Of a stretch of 64,000 bases of DNA, positions 60,329 to 64,000 are shown in pieces. Where the stretch lies: the NCBI GenBank assembly GCA_958418185.1, contig CATZEP010000002.1, positions 13,217 through 77,216 on the forward strand, written 5' to 3'. Each line of letters opens with the position of its first letter. Positions within the stretch are counted from its first letter, which is position 1. This DNA comes from an uncultured Collinsella sp. (GTDB taxonomy: Bacteria > Actinomycetota > Coriobacteriia > Coriobacteriales > Coriobacteriaceae). The notes beneath the pieces are model-generated. The model saw nothing but the letters and a program-made list of their open reading frames with translations, searched no databases and was not told where the DNA came from. The position numbers were made by a program, and so were the translations under genes.

Positions 60329-61363
60329 TTAGTAGTTCATCTGGTGGTAGTAGCGACGCGTGGTGAGCGGGTGGTTACGGACGTGCTCGAGATGGCAGCT
60401 CAGACGCTCGGTGATGGTGTAGGTGACCATCGGGGAGACGATCTTGCGGAACTCGGGGTCGCTGAACGGCAGCTCGACCTCGGCGGTGTCGAACTTGTTC
60501 ACGCGGACATGGACGCCCTTCTCGTCGGCGAGCATGTGAGTGAAGTTGTCCACGCGGTCCATGAGCTTACGGGTGTCGTCCTCGCCGTAGAGCATGATGA
60601 GGCTCGTGCCCTCCTCGCACAGCTCGATGGTGCCGTGGAAGAACTCGGCGGCGTGGATGGACTTGGTCTTGATCCACTGCATCTCCTCGAGGATGCACAT
60701 GGCGTAGTCGTAGGCCTCGCCCCAGAGCATGCCGGAGCCGATCACCATGTGGTAGTCGGTGTCCTTGAAGTCCTCGGCCATGGCGGCGCAGCGCTCGTCC
60801 TGGGCGTCCTTGGCCTTGATGAGGTACGGGGCGATGTTGCCGAACTCCTCCATGAAGGTGTCGTACTTGGGGAAGGCGCCGGCGTTCTTGAGGAAGCGGG
60901 CGACCAGCGTGATCTGGTAGGTGTAGATGGCCTCGCACAGGACGTCGTCCTCGGCGAAGCTGAAGAACTTGTAGTCGGCGTACTCGGTGGCCGGGGTGTT
61001 GTCGTTGGAGACGTACATCAGCGTGCGGGCGCCCTGCTCCTGGCAGAACTTGGCGGCCTCGATGATCTCGGGGGTGGTGCCGGTACGGGTGGAGAAGACG
61101 CAGACCGAGTCCTTGTTGAAGGTCTTGGGCGGGCATGCGAGGAACTCGGCGGCGATCTCGCAGTGGACGTCGACGTCGGCCGTGGTGGTCTCGACCCAGT
61201 ACTTCATCGGGAGCGTGTGGGCCCAGGTGCCGCCGCAGCCGATGAAGAAGATGTTGGAATAGCCCTGCTCGCAGACCTTGTCCACGGCAGCCTCAATCTG
61301 AGGACGGAGAGCGAGGGCATCGCTCACAACCTTCTCGTAACGAGGCTCATCGAAATTGAACAT
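60329..61363 (-). CDS. SIS-domain Amadori deglycase (FrlB/GfrF-like), copy 2
   Basis: 344 residues from ATG 61363 (TTAGGAGTAAGGG). By eye the coding sequence is base-identical to 52623-53657 from start to stop, including silent positions, while flanks differ at once on both sides. It is monocistronic with its own promoter and operator-like site. GC content is far above the AT-rich flanks. Function as for copy 1. A second promoter would let the cell raise this deglycase independently of the PTS operon. Confidence 0.87.
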   Translation of the reverse strand: MFNFDEPRYEKVVSDALALRPQIEAAVDKVCEQGYSNIFFIGCGGTWAHTLPMKYWVETTTADVDVHCEIAAEFLACPPKTFNKDSVCVFSTRTGTTPEIIEAAKFCQEQGARTLMYVSNDNTPATEYADYKFFSFAEDDVLCEAIYTYQITLVARFLKNAGAFPKYDTFMEEFGNIAPYLIKAKDAQDERCAAMAEDFKDTDYHMVIGSGMLWGEAYDYAMCILEEMQWIKTKSIHAAEFFHGTIELCEEGTSLIMLYGEDDTRKLMDRVDNFTHMLADEKGVHVRVNKFDTAEVELPFSDPEFRKIVSPMVTYTITERLSCHLEHVRNHPLTTRRYYHQMNY

Positions 61364-62213
61364 CCCTTACTCCTAACTCACTTAGATGAACCCTTCATTC
61401 ATCCCATAACGTTATAATACTTTATATAACTAACTATGCAAGTATTATTTTGATTCTGTTCTTTCATCAAGCCCCTTAAAACAACACTCGGCATTGTTGG
61501 ACACAGCGTGCAAGTTCATTGAACGATTCAATATGCATCGTCCCTAGTTAAATGACGTCTTATGCAAATACCTTTAATCCGCTTGGGGCCGACGAATCTT
61601 TTGACTGTCCGCAGAAGCTTTCCCGGAATTCCCCATGGATAGACGCACCGGCAATCGCTTTGTTATCTGGCCTATTGCGCATTGCCGGGGCGTCTGGGAG
61701 AAAGTGCAATCTACCGCGTGGTCAACTAGCGTTTCATCGAAATCGACCGCATCCGAGCCAAATACTAAATCGCAATCGTTGTAACTCGTCCGATCATATG
61801 ACGGCAATTTCTCGCCTTAAAAATGAGCACGAAATAAGGGGGCAGCTGTTTGCAACTTGCTTTATTCGTAAGTGTTTTTACTGAAAAAACAATCACCAAC
61901 CAAACAGCACTATTAGCAGCACTATTAATTGTTTGGCTCTTTGCTGTACAGCCATCTTTCGTATACGCCTCTCGTCTATCTCTCATCTCACGGTTGGAGA
62001 CGAAAGGTGTGCGGGAGTGGATAATTGGACGGCATTTGGGCCTGCGACGGATTATTTCGTCCGAAAATCCACGCTCATTTGGCGGGACACGCGGGGCCCA
62101 TGCCAATCCGCTGGCATCGTCTTCAGTTCGCCGCAGAGCCGCGGCCCCATATGGGTATACTCTCGAGGATTCGACTCGATTCGCCCCCGCTGGGGCGTCA
62201 AAGGAGACTACAT
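61364..62213. other. AT-richer intergenic region before the M16C peptidase gene
   Basis: This 850-bp gap holds the deglycase promoter and otherwise no supported gene. A 77-codon minus-strand frame (61574-61807) has plausible acidic protein-like text but no good ribosome binding site and may be a gene remnant. GC rises sharply after about 62100. TATACT near 62156 could be a -10 for the peptidase gene. Confidence 0.4.
61408..61441 (-). promoter_or_regulatory. Promoter and putative GntR operator of deglycase copy 2
   Basis: Minus-strand TTGCAT (61441-61436) and TATTAT (61419-61414) are 16 bp apart. The palindrome ATAACGTTAT (61406-61415) overlaps the -10 and shares AACGTT with the other two sites. 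Confidence 0.55.
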
Positions 62214-64000
62214 ATGTCCACTACCTCAACCGACCCGCGCGCCGCTGCTGCCGCGCTGCTGGTGCCCGGCACCACCTGCCACGGCTTTGCCGTCGAGCGC
62301 TGCGAGACCGTGCCCGAGCTCGACTCGGACGCCTACGTGCTGCGCCACACCGCCTCGGGCGCTCGCCTGCTGTACCTGGCATGCGACGACGAAAACAAGG
62401 CCTTTGCCATTGGCTTTAAGACGCCGCCGGCCGATTCCACCGGCGTGTTCCATATTCTTGAGCACTCGGTGCTGTGCGGATCGGCCAAGTTTCCCGTCAA
62501 GGAGCCGTTCGTGGACCTGATCAAGAGCTCCATGCAGACGTTCCTCAACGCCATGACCTACCCCGACAAGACCATCTACCCCGTTGCGACCACCAACGAG
62601 CAGGATCTGTACAACCTGATGGACGTGTACCTGGACGCGGGGTTCAACCCGGCCATCTATACCAAGCCCACCATTTTTGAGCAGGAGGGCTGGCACTATG
62701 AGTTGGACCTGCCGGAGGACGAGGGCGACGGCAACCCCGCCGGCCTGCGCGAGGGCACGCTGCGCTATAACGGCGTGGTGTTCAACGAGATGAAGGGCGC
62801 GCTGTCCGACCCCATGAGCGTGCTGGACGACGCCGTCAACGCCGCGCTCTATCCCGACACCGCCTATGCGCACGAGAGCGGCGGCGACCCGCGCGCGATT
62901 CCCGCGCTCACCTACGAGCAGTTCCTGGACACGCACGCGCGCCACTACAACCCCTCCAACTCCTACATCACGCTCTACGGCGACCTGGACGTGGACCGCG
63001 CACTGGCCTTTTTGGACGAGCGCTATCTGTCGCAGCCGAGTGCCGCAAGTCGGCGCATGGACGCAGCCGTTGCCGCCGGCGAGGACCCGTCCACGCTGGC
63101 GCCCAATCCGCTGGGCGTGCAGGCGCCCGTGACCTGCGAGTACAAGCGCATCGAGATGGCCACCACGCCCGAGAACGCCCTGGTGGGCCTGGGCCTGGTG
63201 CTGGGCAGCGCGCTCGACCGCAAACGCACGATCGCGGCGGACATCCTGTTCGAGGCGCTGCTGGGCTCCAACGAAGCACCGGTTAAGAAAGCCATTCTGG
63301 CCGCCGGCCTGGGCGGCAACGTGGTGAGCTACACCGCAGCCGAGAGCCTGCAGCCCTACGAGCTCATCATGCTGCAAAACGCGCAGCCCGGCGTGGCGCG
63401 CGAGCTGCGCCGCGTGTTCCAGGACGCCTGCCGCGACCTATGCGAACATGGCGTTCCGCGCGAGCGCCTGGAAGCCATCATCAGCAGCAACGAATACGAC
63501 CTGCGCCAGCGCGACTACGGTATCGCCGACGGTGTGGCCATTGCGTGCGACGCGCTGAGCACCTGGCTCTACGATGACGACGCCGCGACGCTGGCGCTCA
63601 AGTACGGCCCGGTGTACGAGGAGCTGCGTGACGAGCTGGACGGCAGCTACTTTGAGGACCTGCTGCGCGAGCTGGTGCTGGAAAACGACCACATGGCACT
63701 GGTCGAGCTGGCGCCGGTGGATGCCGCCGAGGGTTCGGAGGGTGCCGAGGCCGCTGAGCTGGCAGCCAAGCGCGATGCCATGACCGATGCCGAGCTGGCC
63801 GACGTGGTCGAGCGCACGGCCGCGCTGCGTGCCGCGCAGGAGGCCGAGGACACGCCCGAGGCCAAGGCCACGCTGCCGCGCCTGCGCGTGTCCGACATTG
63901 GCGAGGCGCGCCCCGAGCCGCCGCTGGTCGTGGACACGACCGCGCCCATCCCCTGCCTGCGCCACGGCATCCCCACCAACCGTCTGGCCTACGCCATGCA
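62214..64000 (+). CDS. M16C metallopeptidase (presequence protease-like), partial
   Basis: ATG 62214 follows AAAGGAGACTACAT; 595 codons are visible and the frame is open at the right edge. The inverted zinc motif HILEHSVLCGS (HxxEH) is near residue 82, with the downstream Glu region YNGVVFNEMKGALSDP near residue 183. AAALSDP-type blocks and SMQTFLNAMTYPDKTIYPVA are diagnostic of the PreP/CYM1 subfamily, normally around 970-1000 residues. These peptidases degrade unfolded peptides in a closed chamber. No signal peptide. Confidence 0.92.
   Translation, partial: MSTTSTDPRAAAAALLVPGTTCHGFAVERCETVPELDSDAYVLRHTASGARLLYLACDDENKAFAIGFKTPPADSTGVFHILEHSVLCGSAKFPVKEPFVDLIKSSMQTFLNAMTYPDKTIYPVATTNEQDLYNLMDVYLDAGFNPAIYTKPTIFEQEGWHYELDLPEDEGDGNPAGLREGTLRYNGVVFNEMKGALSDPMSVLDDAVNAALYPDTAYAHESGGDPRAIPALTYEQFLDTHARHYNPSNSYITLYGDLDVDRALAFLDERYLSQPSAASRRMDAAVAAGEDPSTLAPNPLGVQAPVTCEYKRIEMATTPENALVGLGLVLGSALDRKRTIAADILFEALLGSNEAPVKKAILAAGLGGNVVSYTAAESLQPYELIMLQNAQPGVARELRRVFQDACRDLCEHGVPRERLEAIISSNEYDLRQRDYGIADGVAIACDALSTWLYDDDAATLALKYGPVYEELRDELDGSYFEDLLRELVLENDHMALVELAPVDAAEGSEGAEAAELAAKRDAMTDAELADVVERTAALRAAQEAEDTPEAKATLPRLRVSDIGEARPEPPLVVDTTAPIPCLRHGIPTNRLAYAM

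Noticed and set aside
61574..61807. 77-codon minus-strand gene
   Set aside because: The text looks protein-like, but there is no good ribosome binding site, no recognisable family and it lies in an AT-richer intergenic stretch; possibly a remnant.

Overview
The window looks like a chromosome segment from a high-GC, monoderm Coriobacteriia species, most likely Collinsella or a close relative. This is inferred from a Tad/Flp pilus locus without a secretin, very GC-rich third codon positions, mannose-family PTS genes, actinobacterial AbiEi/DUF559-like proteins and SipW-type signal peptidases. No 16S rRNA is present, so the genus is an inference.

Layout. 1-9465 (minus): a Tad pilus operon in the order cpaB, tadZ, tadA, tadB, tadC, flp, four or five pseudopilin or pseudopilin-like genes, a TadG-like protein and a DUF192 protein cut by the window edge. 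Most junctions overlap (ATGA, TAATG, GTGA). 9718-15783: rsgA, a large palindromic element, a Ca2+-type P-ATPase with a structured leader, and pyruvate kinase on the plus strand. 16206-18136: an AbiEi/DUF559-like protein and a zinc-dependent phospholipase-like protein. 18204-20915: an ECF nickel/cobalt transporter (M-N fusion, T and A components) behind a NikR-type operator. 21161-24875: pheS-pheT with a T-box leader. 25382-32139: M32 carboxypeptidase, glmM, a DUF4012 protein and an EamA transporter.

32265-41353 is the most unusual region. It is one apparent operon (minus) of four secreted SipW-type substrates, a SipW-like signal peptidase, a membrane-anchored McrB-like AAA+ ATPase, a DUF2357/coiled-coil partner and a second SipW-like peptidase. 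Three more related proteins lie at 46033-47875 and 48833-49972, the last cotranscribed with a PilZ (c-di-GMP receptor) gene. I read this as a candidate cell-surface protein export and assembly system in which a nuclease-free McrB/DUF2357 pair has been recruited to the membrane. Between these loci are tRNA-Val(GAC), inverted and tandem repeats, a second AbiEi/DUF559-like paralogue, a DUF5710 protein, a zinc-ribbon protein and a frameshifted HNH endonuclease.

50920-61363 (minus) is an Amadori-product (fructosamine) utilisation locus: two GntR regulators, one EIIA, one EIIB, two EIIC-EIID pairs, two different SIS-type deglycases, a PfkB-type sugar kinase, and a second copy of one deglycase that looks base-for-base identical exactly from start to stop codon. 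The last gene (62214 to the edge) is a partial M16C metallopeptidase.

Many long open frames opposite real genes (for example opposite pheT and opposite the AAA+/coiled-coil genes) are GC-driven shadows and are left out.
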